NCBI GenBank assembly: GCA_018402255.1
Contig: JAGYIS010000009.1
Coordinates: 1-64,000, forward strand
Reading direction: 5' to 3'
Source: Marinobacter sp.
GTDB lineage: Bacteria > Pseudomonadota > Gammaproteobacteria > Pseudomonadales > Oleiphilaceae
Length of the DNA: 64,000 bases
Shown: one piece after another, positions 38,151-47,286 of the stretch
Position numbering within the stretch: position 1 is the first letter of the stretch
How the letters are laid out: every line of letters begins with the position of its first letter
Position numbers and translations under genes: made by a program
The notes under the pieces: generated by a model
What the model saw: the letters and a program-made list of their open reading frames with translations, nothing else
Told to the model about the DNA's origin: nothing
The model's database searches: none

Positions 38151-38978
38151 ATGGCGTCTCTTAATGTCAGAGCAGCGTTGTTGTCGATTTCGTTCCTGAT
38201 TCTGGCGCTGGGGCTCTGGGAAATGTCCACTCAGCCGCCCGCAGCGACAGAGGCCGTTTCGGAGTATGAATTGCTTATGGGCGTCTCGGGGTCAGAGTCC
38301 CGTGTGCCGCCGCCTTCAGCCGTCATCCAGGTGGCGTGGGCGGAGCTGTCTAATCCGTTCTACGACGCCGGCGCCAACGATAAGGGCATTGGCATCCAGT
38401 TGGCTTACTCAGTGTATCGAGTGCTGACCGGTTACCTGGCAGCCATGGCGATTGCGCTTCCGTTAGGCTTTCTGATCGGTATGTCACCGCTGATGTACAA
38501 GGCTCTGAATCCGTACATTCAGGTACTGCGACCGATCTCGCCCCTGGCCTGGATGCCACTGGCCCTGTTCATCATTCAGGACTCAGACGCCTCGGCCATC
38601 TTCGTGATCTTTATCTGTTCCATTTGGCCCATGTTGCTGAACACCGCCTTCGGCGTGGCTAACGTGCGTTCGGACTGGGTCAACGTGGCCCGCACTCATG
38701 AACTCAACCCGTTCAAGACGGCGATTACGGTGATTCTGCCTGCAGCAGCGCCAACCATCCTGACCGGTATGCGCATCTCCATTGGTATTGCCTGGTTGGT
38801 GATCGTGGCTGCCGAAATGCTCGTGGGTGGCACCGGTATTGGCTACTACGTGTGGAATGAGTGGAACAATCTCGACCTGGCCAGTGTGATCTTCTCCATC
38901 CTGATGATCGGGGTGGTGGGCATGCTGCTCGACCTGGCGCTGGGCAAAGCCCAGAAGCTGGTTGAATACAAAGAATGA
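38151..38978 (+). CDS. cynB: ABC transporter permease, probably for cyanate
   Basis: A 275-residue inner-membrane permease of the NrtB/SsuC type with about six helices. It has an N-terminal helix (ALLSISFLILALGLWEM), a periplasmic stretch, the EAA-like loop ARTHELNPFKTAITVILPAA (contact site for the ATPase) and GMRISIGIAWLVIVAAEML. GGGAGG seven bases before ATG 38151 fixes the start; an in-frame GTG at 38145 overlaps the cynA stop. Second gene of the cyn operon. Confidence 0.92.
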   Translation: MASLNVRAALLSISFLILALGLWEMSTQPPAATEAVSEYELLMGVSGSESRVPPPSAVIQVAWAELSNPFYDAGANDKGIGIQLAYSVYRVLTGYLAAMAIALPLGFLIGMSPLMYKALNPYIQVLRPISPLAWMPLALFIIQDSDASAIFVIFICSIWPMLLNTAFGVANVRSDWVNVARTHELNPFKTAITVILPAAAPTILTGMRISIGIAWLVIVAAEMLVGGTGIGYYVWNEWNNLDLASVIFSILMIGVVGMLLDLALGKAQKLVEYKE

Positions 38979-39035
38979 GTGGGCCGGGCGCCTGGTTAGT
39001 GGCGCCCGCCAAACCCCTCCGACTGGAGAACTGTT

Positions 39036-39944
39036 ATGAGTAAGTCATTCCTGGAAGTAGATGGCCTGTCGAAGGTTTACCCCGATGGCCAGGGCGGTGA
39101 TCTGACTGTATTTGAAGACATTCGCTTTGCCCTGCAGAAAGGTGAGTTTGTTTGCATCATCGGCCATTCTGGCTGCGGCAAGTCCACCATTCTGAATGTG
39201 CTGGCGGGTCTGGATGAGTCCAGCTCTGGCAACGTGGTGATGAACGGTAAAGAAGTAAAAGGCCCGGGCCTCGAACGCGGCGTGGTATTTCAGAACTACA
39301 GTCTGCTGCCCTGGAAGACCGCGCTGAACAACATCATCTTTGCGGTTAAGGCGCGCTGGCCGAGCTGGTCCAAAGACAAAGTGCGGGAGCACAGTGAGCG
39401 CTACCTGAAAATGGTCGGCCTGGATCATGCCATGGACCGGAAACCTTCCCAGCTTTCCGGGGGTATGCGCCAGCGTGTCAGTATCGCCCGCGCTTTCGCC
39501 ACGCAGCCTGAGCTCTTGCTGTTGGATGAGCCTTTCGGGGCACTGGACGCGCTTACCCGCGGGGTTATTCAGGACGAGCTGGTCAAAATCTGGGAAGAGA
39601 CCCGCCAAACGGTGTTCATGATTACCCACGATGTGGACGAGGCCATTCTGTTGTCTGACCGCATCTTCCTGATGTCCAACGGCCCCAATGCCCGCATTGC
39701 CGAGAGTGTGAAGGTGAACCTTCCCCACCCACGCTCCCGGGCCACCATTTTCCAGAACCCTGCCCACCAAAAGATCCGGCACTACCTGGTGGATTTTCTG
39801 GTGAATCGCAGTGGCTCGGCTCAGCCCGACGAAGACGGTACCCCGAAAGTGATTGACCCCAGCGACGGTGACGCCGTGCCCCAGAAGGTGGCGGCTGAGC
39901 CGGAAGCCGAAACTGAAACCACCGCGAAAGCGGTAAATGCCTGA
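39036..39944 (+). CDS. cynD: ABC transporter ATPase, probably for cyanate
   Basis: A 302-residue ATPase energising CynAB. Walker A is GHSGCGKST, the Q-loop [11 protein letters not shown], the signature LSGGMRQR, Walker [13 protein letters not shown] and the switch His is in MITHDVDEA. The nucleotide-binding domain ends near residue 225. A C-terminal tail of about 60 residues, acidic and Ala-rich ([15 protein letters not shown]), is of unknown role. NrtD/SsuB/TauB-type. It is 57 bases after cynB and 29 bases before cynS. Confidence 0.93.
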   Translation: MSKSFLEVDGLSKVYPDGQGGDLTVFEDIRFALQKGEFVCIIGHSGCGKSTILNVLAGLDESSSGNVVMNGKEVKGPGLERGVVFQNYSLLPWKTALNNIIFAVKARWPSWSKDKVREHSERYLKMVGLDHAMDRKPSQLSGGMRQRVSIARAFATQPELLLLDEPFGALDALTRGVIQDELVKIWEETRQTVFMITHDVDEAILLSDRIFLMSNGPNARIAESVKVNLPHPRSRATIFQNPAHQKIRHYLVDFLVNRSGSAQPDEDGTPKVIDPSDGDAVPQKVAAEPEAETETTAKAVNA

Positions 39945-39973
39945 CCTTGATTGCCCACAAAGAGGAAATGACC

Positions 39974-40417
39974 ATGATGAACAAAGAACTGATGACCGCA
40001 AAAATCCTGGAAGCCAAAGTGTCGAAGGGTATGACCTGGGAAGCCATTGCTGAAGCCATCGGCATGTCTCCGGTGTTCACCACCTCAGCGTGTCTGGGCA
40101 TGAACAGCCTGGCGGAAGACAAGGCTTTCGCGCTTTGTGAAGCGCTGGGTCTGGATAAGCCGGTAGCAGAAGCTTTGCAGGTGTGCCCGAAAAAAGCGTG
40201 GGAAGGTGGCGTTCCTCAGGACCCGCTGATCTACCGCCTTTACGAGGTGGTGGGCGTATATGGCGACACCATGAAGGCGCTGATCCATGAGAAGTTTGGT
40301 GACGGCATCATGAGTGCGATCGACTTCACCATGGACATCGAGAAAGAGGAGAACCCGAAGGGTGATCGTGTGGTGGTGACCATGAACGGGAAGTTCTTGC
40401 CCTATAAGGCTTGGTAA
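39974..40417 (+). CDS. cynS: Cyanate hydratase (cyanase)
   Basis: Converts cyanate and bicarbonate to ammonia and CO2 (through carbamate), detoxifying cyanate and supplying nitrogen. The 147-residue protein has an N-terminal helical domain (LMTAKILEAKVSKGMTWEAI). The catalytic domain contains DPLIYRLYEVVGVYG with the active-site Arg and Glu, and GIMSAIDFTMDI with the active-site Ser. Length matches known cyanases. ATG 39974 has GAGGA seven bases upstream. Last gene of the operon; repeat element A follows directly. Confidence 0.97.
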   Translation: MMNKELMTAKILEAKVSKGMTWEAIAEAIGMSPVFTTSACLGMNSLAEDKAFALCEALGLDKPVAEALQVCPKKAWEGGVPQDPLIYRLYEVVGVYGDTMKALIHEKFGDGIMSAIDFTMDIEKEENPKGDRVVVTMNGKFLPYKAW

Positions 40418-40443
40418 GGGCATAGCCTTGAGATTGCCCGCTC

Positions 40444-40620
40444 GCAGCCTTCTGGGTGTCCGGGCTGACGTTGCTTGGGCTCCCAGACTTCCGGTTGTGG
40501 GGGCGGGCTTGCGGGGTGGCTGTTGGATTTTTTTTGGAAAAATAACTCGCTGCGCTCAGACATCTTTTTCCGGCAAAAAATACAACAGCCACCCCGCGCC
40601 GACGGGCGGTGGCAGGTTCA
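40444..40620 (+). repeat. Palindromic repeat element A (left flank of toxin module)
   Basis: A long imperfect hairpin. GGGGTGGCTGTTG (40513-40525) pairs with CAACAGCCACCCC (40583-40595), and the centre carries AACTCGCTGCGCTCAGACA. The outer left part CAGCCTTCTGGGTGT and the outer right part CGACGGGCGG recur in the reverse-oriented element at 43056-43198. It fills the 367-base gap between cynS and the toxin-like gene, which otherwise contains only the toxin gene's leader. No terminal duplication or transposase is evident. Confidence 0.85.
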
Positions 40621-40784
40621 CTAAATTGATAACTGGTTTTCGTTCTAATAGTGATGCCTTTTGAAGGGATTCGCTGTGTGACTGGAATTTGGTCTGCGAA
40701 GTTGTTTTGTGACAGAACTGGGGGTATTGTTTCGACCTGCTCAGGAGAGCACATGGATAGACAAGCGGACAAGGAAACGGAATT

Positions 40785-42668
40785 GTGTCCTATCAGTTAT
40801 ACGTTACTGGTGGCTACGGCTTTACCGAAAGGATTCTGCCGTCGTTACTGCACCCCTCCGAAGCGGTTTCCATCGCACAGGACTATTTCTCTCGCGGTTA
40901 TCAGGGCGCTCATATAGAGCCAGCGCCGGATGCTGGCTTTCGGGTTCTGGAAAAAGCATCCAGCAGTGAGCGTCAGGGAATACTCGATGCCTTGCAAAGT
41001 GGGCAGATGGTGCTGGCCCGGCAGGACAGCGCACCGTTCGGACTTTTCACAAAGCATAGTGCCAGCCCTGATCATCTTCGCTCGGACCTGCCGAAGCCCC
41101 TGGTGAGTCGTTTGCGTGAGCAATGGCCAACGGGTACTGGCGGTGGGTTGGCCATGGGATCAGATTCGCTGCAGGCTCCCGCCAAGCAGGATTTTCAGTT
41201 GGCCCCAGAGCCGGTTGCGGCACCCATTCCCGGGAAAGGCCCCTATAAACTGACCATTCAGTATCGCTGGCCGGATGGCACAGGCGTTGCCGATTTGCCG
41301 TTTCAGGTGGGCACAGATCTGGACAGTGTGTCAGGCACGCTGGATCACCAGGGCGCCGCCTCCGTCGACGGCCTGAACGGTCGGTATGCAACGGTTCGGT
41401 TGGGCTCCAACGCCAGCGATGACACGGTACGACATGAGCGAAAAGCCATCATTGCTGGTCTCGATCGCCTGCTGGAGGAGGAACAGCGGGAAACCGAATA
41501 CAGAGCGCAGGAATACCAGGTGCTGCCCTGGTACCAGAAGGCCGTGGTGAGCGCCGGGGCATTCTCTGAGGGTGCGTTTGATGCGGCTGACGCAACCGTT
41601 GATTTCGTTAATGGCATGTACAGCTTGAACAATCCGGCGGCACTCGCGCTTGATGTCCTGAAGTCGTCATGGGGTGCCAGTCAAGGCAATGCAGACAGTG
41701 GATGGGGGAAGACGTTCATAGAAGCCTGGAACGAAACACGCCACGAGCGGTGGGTTCAAGCCATCGGATTCTCACCTTCGGATATCAGCCCCAAAGATAT
41801 GGCTGAAGCATACGAACTGGCCAGCCTCGTGATGTTCGATGACGAACTGAGGACGGCGCTCGGCGAGTTTCTCTTTGAGTATGCTGTAATACATCACCAT
41901 ACCGAATACGCCTATGTGGCTGGTGCACTGGTGTTTGAGGTGGTTTTAAGTGCAATTCTGGGCCCCGCCGTTTTGGGGGGAGGCAAAGCCGCCCAAGCAT
42001 CTGGCAGCGCCCGCTACGCTGGCGTGTTGGCCGCGCTTGGAGCCTCTTTCCGTAAGTTTGGTGAGGCACTCAAGCTTCAACAGCTGCGTAAGGTGTGGCG
42101 AGATGCTGACCTAAAAAACAAGAACCACTTTGAAGCTGAAGCCAAGCCGCGTCCGGAGGGGGTTGAGGTTGAGCCTGCAGTTTCAAAAACGAAAGCATTG
42201 ACGAAGGCTGAAAGACTGGAGATTCGGAAAAGATTACAAACCCGTGTTGATGATATTCGTACTGTGCTACCTAAGAAACTTCGAGGTAGCGGCAATGTCG
42301 GAGTTGCTCAAATAGATATCCCGGGATTACCAACTGAATTAAAGGCCCATAGTCGTATTAACTATCCAACAGATCGAAATGCCGATGGGTTTGTGCATCT
42401 GGCCGATGAATCAAATTGGATCTTTGAACCTAAGGCAGTCGATCCCGATAATGTAAAGCTGGGGACACCTGAAGCGTATACAAGGAAATGGGATACTGAG
42501 TTTAAAATTTTGAATGATGTAGCTTTAAGACTTGAAAGTTATAAAAATCCTACTGGCTCGATTAACCTGTTTACGGAGCGGTTGACCTGTACCAGTTGTA
42601 CTGACGTAATTTTTGATTTTAAAAAACGATACCCAAATGTTCAGTTGAACGTGTTTGCTGGAGAATAG
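40785..42668 (+). CDS. Polymorphic-toxin-like effector with C-terminal deaminase-like domain
   Basis: A 627-residue protein from GTG 40785, with AAGGA nine bases upstream. Residues 1-90 form an unrecognised N-terminal domain. Residues about 150-215 look like a beta-sandwich (YKLTIQYRWPDGTGVADLPF). Residues about 365-405 are hydrophobic (YVAGALVFEVVLSAILGPAV), like membrane-insertion segments of secreted effectors. The last 110 residues contain KAHSRINYP, WDTEFKILNDVALRL and LTCTSCTDVIFDFKKRYP. The CxxC plus upstream His and Asp-Thr-Glu resemble the Toxin_deaminase (BURPS668_1122-type) zinc deaminases. The downstream 110-residue gene fits an immunity gene. Type VI delivery is plausible but unproven. 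Confidence 0.75.
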   Translation: MSYQLYVTGGYGFTERILPSLLHPSEAVSIAQDYFSRGYQGAHIEPAPDAGFRVLEKASSSERQGILDALQSGQMVLARQDSAPFGLFTKHSASPDHLRSDLPKPLVSRLREQWPTGTGGGLAMGSDSLQAPAKQDFQLAPEPVAAPIPGKGPYKLTIQYRWPDGTGVADLPFQVGTDLDSVSGTLDHQGAASVDGLNGRYATVRLGSNASDDTVRHERKAIIAGLDRLLEEEQRETEYRAQEYQVLPWYQKAVVSAGAFSEGAFDAADATVDFVNGMYSLNNPAALALDVLKSSWGASQGNADSGWGKTFIEAWNETRHERWVQAIGFSPSDISPKDMAEAYELASLVMFDDELRTALGEFLFEYAVIHHHTEYAYVAGALVFEVVLSAILGPAVLGGGKAAQASGSARYAGVLAALGASFRKFGEALKLQQLRKVWRDADLKNKNHFEAEAKPRPEGVEVEPAVSKTKALTKAERLEIRKRLQTRVDDIRTVLPKKLRGSGNVGVAQIDIPGLPTELKAHSRINYPTDRNADGFVHLADESNWIFEPKAVDPDNVKLGTPEAYTRKWDTEFKILNDVALRLESYKNPTGSINLFTERLTCTSCTDVIFDFKKRYPNVQLNVFAGE

Positions 42669-42670
42669 TC

Positions 42671-43003
42671 ATGGATAGATGGTCATATGAGGAACTTCAA
42701 GAATTTATTCATGAAGACATTGAAGAGTTCATGGGCGATGGGCTCGATATTCGGCAAGCTTCTGCGCGTGTACAGGTCGAGTATGCGAAGCCAATCGAAG
42801 ATAGTGATTTGGAAAAACTGATTATCTATATGGCTTTGTGTGAAGAGGGTGTGAAGCATGGATTTCTCAGGGATGATATCAAAGAGCAAACGCTGAAATT
42901 GTTGGAGCGGATTGATATTGAACAGTGTGATCAACAACTCAGTGTCGAGGAGCGGCATAAACTTAGAGGCGATATGAGTAGAGCATCGGCTCTTCTTTCA
43001 TAG
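42671..43003 (+). CDS. Probable immunity protein
   Basis: A 110-residue acidic helical protein starting two bases after the toxin-like gene's stop. It begins DRWSYEELQEFIHEDIEEFM and contains DSDLEKLIIYMALCEEGVK. The pattern resembles Imm3-type immunity proteins, but this is by eye only. Its small size, acidity and tight linkage to a toxin-like gene support a role as its cytoplasmic inhibitor. Codon use of this gene and the toxin's C-terminal end appears more AT-rich than that of neighbouring operons, suggesting transfer. Confidence 0.7.
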   Translation: MDRWSYEELQEFIHEDIEEFMGDGLDIRQASARVQVEYAKPIEDSDLEKLIIYMALCEEGVKHGFLRDDIKEQTLKLLERIDIEQCDQQLSVEERHKLRGDMSRASALLS

Positions 43004-43055
43004 AGCAAACACGCCGACTATCTGTGTCCACCAACTGGTGCCAGATGTTCAAAAT

Positions 43056-43198
43056 GGGCGAACCCTGTGCTGCCCGTCGGTAGGGGGGGGTGGGGTGTTT
43101 TTCTGGCAGGGAAAAAAATGTCTGAGCGCAGCGAGTTATTTTTCCCAGAAGAAAAACACCCCACACCCCGCGTACCCGCCCGCACACCCAGAAGGCTG
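43056..43198 (-). repeat. Palindromic repeat element B (right flank, inverted to A)
   Basis: Read on the minus strand this has the same order of boxes as element A: CAGCCTTCTGGGTGT, GCGGGGTGTGGGGTGTTTTT, AACTCGCTGCGCTCAGACA, a complementary arm, and CCGACGGGCAG. Its own arms GGGGTGTTTTTCT and AGAAAAACACCCC form a strong hairpin. It separates the immunity gene from the converging ilvD and could also stop transcription from both sides. Confidence 0.85.
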
Positions 43199-43213
43199 GG
43201 TGCCAAAGCCAAA

Positions 43214-44890
43214 CTAAGGCAAGTCAGTAACCGCCCCGGTAGAGGCCGAACTCACGGTGCGAGCATATTTCGCCAACACGCCCCGCGTGAATCTCGGCTC
43301 GGGTGGGGTCCAGGCTTTGCGCCGTTTTTCCATTTCCTCGTCAGAAATCTCCAACAGGATCGAGTTGCTCACTGCATCAATGGTGATGGTGTCGCCATCT
43401 TCCACCAGTGCGATGGGGCCGCCGACCGCGGCTTCCGGGGTGATGTGACCGACCACGAAACCATGGCTGCCACCGGAGAACCGGCCGTCGGTGATCAGTG
43501 CGACATCGCTGCCCAGTCCCTTACCCATGATCGCAGAGGTCGGGCTGAGCATTTCGCGCATGCCCGGACCGCCTTTGGGGCCTTCGTAGCGAATCACCAG
43601 CACATCGCCGGCCACCACGGTGCCGTCGAGAATGCGCTCCTGGGCTTCTTCTTCAGAATGGAACACTCGAGCCCGGCCGGAGAAGTGGGTGCCTTCCTTG
43701 CCAGTGATCTTGGCCACTGAGCCTTCGGGTGCCAGGTTGCCAAACAGAATGCGCAGGTGGCTGTCTGCTTTGATGGGGTTTTCAAAGGCGCGGATGATCT
43801 GCTGATCTTCCGGATAGGGTTCTACGCCTGCCAGATTTTCTGCCAGTGTTTGTCCGGTGACGGTCATGCAGTTGCCGTGCAGAAGGCCGCGCTCAAGCAG
43901 CATCTTCATTAACGGCTGAATGCCGCCAATAGCGACCAATTCTGACATCATGTAGTGGCCCGATGGCCGCAGGTCGGCGAGCACCGGAACCTGTTTGCCA
44001 ATGCGCACGAAGTCGTCCAGTGACAGCTCAACCCCTACCGTGCTTGCCATGCCCAGCAGATGCAGGACTGCATTGGTGGAGCCACCCAGCGTAATCACGA
44101 CGGTAATGGCGTTTTCGAACGCCTCGCGAGTCATGATGTCGGACGGCTTGATGTCTGCGTCCAGCAGCTTCAGCACCGCGGCGCCGGCGGCCTCGCAATC
44201 GGCCAGTTTGGTGTCAGACACCGCATTTTGTGCTGAGCTGCCCGGCAGGCTCATGCCCATCGCTTCGATGGCGGACGCCATAGTGTTTGCGGTGTACATG
44301 CCGCCACAGGAACCCGGCCCCGGAATCGCCGTCTCCTCGATCTGCTTCACCTCAATCAGATCCATCTTGCCCTGGGCATGGGCACCAACGGCCTCAAACA
44401 CCGAGATGATATCGGTGTGGTTCTCGCCTGGCAGAATGGTACCGCCATAGACAAACACCGACGGCCGATTGAGCCGCGCAAGCCCCATCAGGCAGCCGGG
44501 CATGTTCTTGTCGCAGCCGCCAATGGCCACCAGCCCGTCAAATCCTTCGCAGCCGGCCACGGTTTCAATCGAATCCGCAATCACTTCCCGCGACACCAGG
44601 GAATACTTCATGCCTTCGGTGCCGTTGGCAATGCCGTCAGAAATAGTGATGGTGTTAAAAATCAGGCTCTTGCCCCCGGCCGCATCGGCGCCTTTGGCGG
44701 CTTCGCGGGCCAGACCGTCAATGTGCATGTTGCACGGCGTCAGATTGCTCCAGGTGGAAGCAATGCCAATCTGAGGCTTCCGAAAATCCTCATCGGTAAA
44801 GCCCACCGCCCGCAACATCGCGCGTCCGGCTGACTTGTTGATGCCGTCCACCACCGGTGCGGAATACCGACGTCGTTTGTCCGTGGTCAT
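43214..44890 (-). CDS. ilvD: Dihydroxy-acid dehydratase
   Basis: Dehydrates 2,3-dihydroxy acids in valine and isoleucine synthesis using an iron-sulfur cluster. It has about 558 residues. Cluster-binding cysteines are in [19 protein letters not shown] and [26 protein letters not shown] and [15 protein letters not shown] line the active site. ATG 44890 has GAGAGG eight bases upstream. It lies 82 bases after ilvM in the same direction, giving the ilvGMD order under the attenuator upstream of ilvG. Confidence 0.97.
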   Translation of the reverse strand: MTTDKRRRYSAPVVDGINKSAGRAMLRAVGFTDEDFRKPQIGIASTWSNLTPCNMHIDGLAREAAKGADAAGGKSLIFNTITISDGIANGTEGMKYSLVSREVIADSIETVAGCEGFDGLVAIGGCDKNMPGCLMGLARLNRPSVFVYGGTILPGENHTDIISVFEAVGAHAQGKMDLIEVKQIEETAIPGPGSCGGMYTANTMASAIEAMGMSLPGSSAQNAVSDTKLADCEAAGAAVLKLLDADIKPSDIMTREAFENAITVVITLGGSTNAVLHLLGMASTVGVELSLDDFVRIGKQVPVLADLRPSGHYMMSELVAIGGIQPLMKMLLERGLLHGNCMTVTGQTLAENLAGVEPYPEDQQIIRAFENPIKADSHLRILFGNLAPEGSVAKITGKEGTHFSGRARVFHSEEEAQERILDGTVVAGDVLVIRYEGPKGGPGMREMLSPTSAIMGKGLGSDVALITDGRFSGGSHGFVVGHITPEAAVGGPIALVEDGDTITIDAVSNSILLEISDEEMEKRRKAWTPPEPRFTRGVLAKYARTVSSASTGAVTDLP

Positions 44891-44972
44891 TAGCAAAACC
44901 TCTCAATCGAATGTTGTAAACGCAATCTGTCTCTCACCAGCGAAACCCACAACGCTGATAAGTGCAACAATT

Positions 44973-45248
44973 TTAAGAAACCGACCGAACGTCCGCGGCC
45001 TGAACAACCGCCACTTCCGCCACGGTATGCAGCTTTTCCAGTTGGGATTGCAGCATCGAAACCGGGCGAGAGCCCTCCAGGGTGAGTGCAATGTCCAGAT
45101 GCGCCCCGGCAGACTCCATGGTCATTCGGGAAATTGTGAAGCCCCTAACACGAACCACCTGGCACAGCCGCTCCAACGCCGCCGCCTCCTGATTCATCCG
45201 GCAATTCACGGTGTAACTGGTCGAAGAACTATCCGCCTGGGGCTTCAT
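44973..45248 (-). CDS. ilvM: Acetolactate synthase small subunit (IlvM type)
   Basis: A 91-residue ACT-domain regulatory subunit of acetolactate synthase II. It has TVNCRMNQEAAALERLCQVV and VRGFTISRMTMES, the single ACT fold, without the extra C-terminal domain of IlvN/IlvH. Its start overlaps the ilvG stop by four bases, so equimolar synthesis with the catalytic subunit is likely. IlvM-type subunits are generally linked to enzymes insensitive to valine. Confidence 0.93.
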   Translation of the reverse strand: MKPQADSSSTSYTVNCRMNQEAAALERLCQVVRVRGFTISRMTMESAGAHLDIALTLEGSRPVSMLQSQLEKLHTVAEVAVVQAADVRSVS

Positions 45249-46945
45249 GCTACCTGCTCCTTGGAGTGTGTGTGGGTGCGTCGGGTTTCATCAATCATTT
45301 CTTTGTTGCTGCCGCCGGGTTTCACGATTGGCCAGACATTTTCCTCCCGGTTGATGGCCACGTGCAGGAGCATTGGGCCGTCATAGGCCAGAATGGTCTC
45401 GATACCCCGGCGAATCTGGTCTGTGCGTTCGATGAACAGGGCCGGAATATCAAACGCCCGCGCCATGGCGACAAAGTCCGGATTGTCGTCCAGGTTGATG
45501 TGGCTTTCCCGGTTGTTGTAGAACAGCTCCTGCTGCTGGCGCACCATGCCCAGGCACTGGTTGTCCAGAATGATCAGCTTCAGCGGCAGGTTATAACGGC
45601 GAATGGTGGCCAGCTCCTGGGCGTTCATCATGAACGAGCCATCACCGGTCACGTTGATTACCGTGCTGTTGCGGTCGGCAAACTGCGCGCCGATGGCCGC
45701 CGGCAAGCCAAACCCCATGGTGCCCAGGCCGCCGCTGGTCAAGTGACGGCGTGGGTGATCAAACTCGTAGTGCTGGGCAACCCACATCTGATGCTGGCCA
45801 ACGTCGCAGGCAATCACCGTGTCATCCGGGGCGATTCTCGACAGCTGTCGGACGAAGGCAGGGCCCGCGATGGGTGCCAGTGCCTCTTCATTATCTGCTG
45901 CCTGAAAGCCGCCGGTGGTGCGCCAGGTTTTGCACTGTTTCTGCCAGTCGCTGATCGCCAGCGGCTCGGCTGCCAGAGCATCGGTAAACGCCGCCAGAAT
46001 GCGGTTCAGGTCGCCACGCATGGCCAGGTCGGCGGGCCTGAGTTTATTGAGCTCGGCGGTGTCGGCGTCGATGTGGATCATTCGGGCATTGGGTGCAAAG
46101 GTATTCAATTTGCCGGTGGCCCGATCGTCCAGGCGGGCGCCAACCACCAACAGCAGGTCACACTCATCCACCGCCTTGTTGGCGGCCCGGGAGCCGTGCA
46201 TACCCAACATGCCCAGATTGTGCGGGTTATGCTTGCCGGGGTTGCCAATGCCCTTCAGCGTCACCACGCCCGGTATTGCCGAGGTGTTCGCGAAGTCGTG
46301 GAAGCGGCTTTCAGCGCGGGCCAGGGAAACCCCGCCGCCACTGTAAAGCAAAGGTTTCCTGGCCGCCCGGACCATAGCCAGTGCTTGCGCAATATCCGGG
46401 CGGCTGTCATCGGGCTCCTGCGCCATGGCAATGGCAGGAGCTGCGACGTCTGCAAGCAGAATATCTTTCGGAATATCGATCCACACCGGCCCCGGTCGCC
46501 CGCTCTGAGCCAGGGTAATGGCTTCTTCCATGATGGCGGGCAGGGCATTTGCATCGTCCACCAGATAGCTGTGTTTTACGATGCCGAGAGTCATGCCCAG
46601 AATGTCGGTTTCCTGGAAGGCATCGGTGCCAATCAGGCCGGACGGCACCTGACCGGTGATCACCAGCATGGGGGTTGAGTCCATATAGGCGTTGGCGACG
46701 CCGGTGATCAGATTGGTAGCACCGGGACCGGAGGTGGCGATGCATACGCCAAGTTCACCGCTGGCGCGGGCATAGCCGTCGGCCGCCAGGGCGCAGGCCT
46801 GTTCGTGGCGGCACAGCACGTGTTCCACACCCACATCGTCCACCAGCGCGTCGTATAGCGGCATGATGCATTCGCCCGGGTAGCCGAAAACCGTGCTGAT
46901 GTGGTGGCGGTGGAACGCTTCAAGAATGTGCTGTGCGCCGTTCAT
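45245..46945 (-). CDS. ilvG: Acetolactate synthase large subunit
   Basis: Thiamine-diphosphate enzyme making acetolactate or acetohydroxybutyrate. It has 566 residues. The catalytic Glu is in CRHEQACALAADGYARA near residue 47. TSGPGATNLITGVANAY and DIPKDI are FAD/core elements, and the TPP-binding motif is GDGSFMMNAQELATIRRYN near 435. The IlvG-like sequence and coupling to ilvM identify isozyme II. Transcription is probably set by the leader-peptide attenuator immediately upstream. Confidence 0.96.
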   Translation of the reverse strand: MNGAQHILEAFHRHHISTVFGYPGECIMPLYDALVDDVGVEHVLCRHEQACALAADGYARASGELGVCIATSGPGATNLITGVANAYMDSTPMLVITGQVPSGLIGTDAFQETDILGMTLGIVKHSYLVDDANALPAIMEEAITLAQSGRPGPVWIDIPKDILLADVAAPAIAMAQEPDDSRPDIAQALAMVRAARKPLLYSGGGVSLARAESRFHDFANTSAIPGVVTLKGIGNPGKHNPHNLGMLGMHGSRAANKAVDECDLLLVVGARLDDRATGKLNTFAPNARMIHIDADTAELNKLRPADLAMRGDLNRILAAFTDALAAEPLAISDWQKQCKTWRTTGGFQAADNEEALAPIAGPAFVRQLSRIAPDDTVIACDVGQHQMWVAQHYEFDHPRRHLTSGGLGTMGFGLPAAIGAQFADRNSTVINVTGDGSFMMNAQELATIRRYNLPLKLIILDNQCLGMVRQQQELFYNNRESHINLDDNPDFVAMARAFDIPALFIERTDQIRRGIETILAYDGPMLLHVAINREENVWPIVKPGGSNKEMIDETRRTHTHSKEQVA

Positions 46946-46968
46946 GGTGGTTATTCCCTTTTTCTTTG

Positions 46969-47010
46969 CCGCAAAAAGAAACCCCCGGGACCTTGCGGTG
47001 CCGGGGGTTT
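46969..47010 (-). terminator. Attenuator terminator before ilvG
   Basis: On the minus strand AAACCCCCGG pairs with CCGGGGGTTT across a 12-base loop and is followed by CTTTTTGC. It lies between the leader-peptide stop and ilvG. A second G-rich segment, CCGGGGGCTTTT, lies inside the leader coding region (about 47056-47068) and can pair with the terminator's left arm, giving a ready antiterminator. Confidence 0.88.
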
Positions 47011-47033
47011 CTGGTGTCTTGGTCAGGTTGTCG

Positions 47034-47126
47034 CTATCTCACCTGCTTGTCCACGCAAAAGCCCCCGGACGGTACCACGACCACCAGGACTAGCTTTACA
47101 AGGACAACCACTGAGTTGAGGTTCAT
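47034..47126 (-). CDS. ilvL: ilvGMD leader peptide
   Basis: A 30-codon frame starting ATG at 47126. It reads MNLNS, then VVVLVKLVLVVVV (ten Val/Leu-rich regulatory codons without Ile), then PSGGFCVDKQVR and TAG. Eleven of 30 codons are Val and four Leu. It is followed by a perfect terminator hairpin with a T-run and then ilvG. This is the classic transcription-attenuation layout: starvation for charged tRNA-Val or tRNA-Leu stalls the ribosome and permits antitermination. The absence of Ile codons differs from the enterobacterial leader. The ribosome binding site is weak. Confidence 0.88.
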   Translation of the reverse strand: MNLNSVVVLVKLVLVVVVPSGGFCVDKQVR

Positions 47127-47286
47127 AAAATCGACAGTAAGCTCTGATTTGATTCAAACAATGTGTGTAGAATCTAACCCACGTTTTAAGCCGGTTGCAA
47201 CTGTTAATTGCCCGAAATCCGGGCCCGCCTCTTATTCCGGGGGCTACCGGCGCCATCAACAAGACGGATTCTGCCGCGAGTATTAC

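Noticed and set aside
40444..43198. Insertion sequence or composite transposon around the toxin module
   Set aside because: No transposase gene, no target duplication and no recognisable IS ends; the flanks are palindromic repeats only.
45266..46678. 470-codon plus-strand open frame opposite ilvG
   Set aside because: Antisense to a clear acetolactate synthase; no supporting initiation signal or motif.
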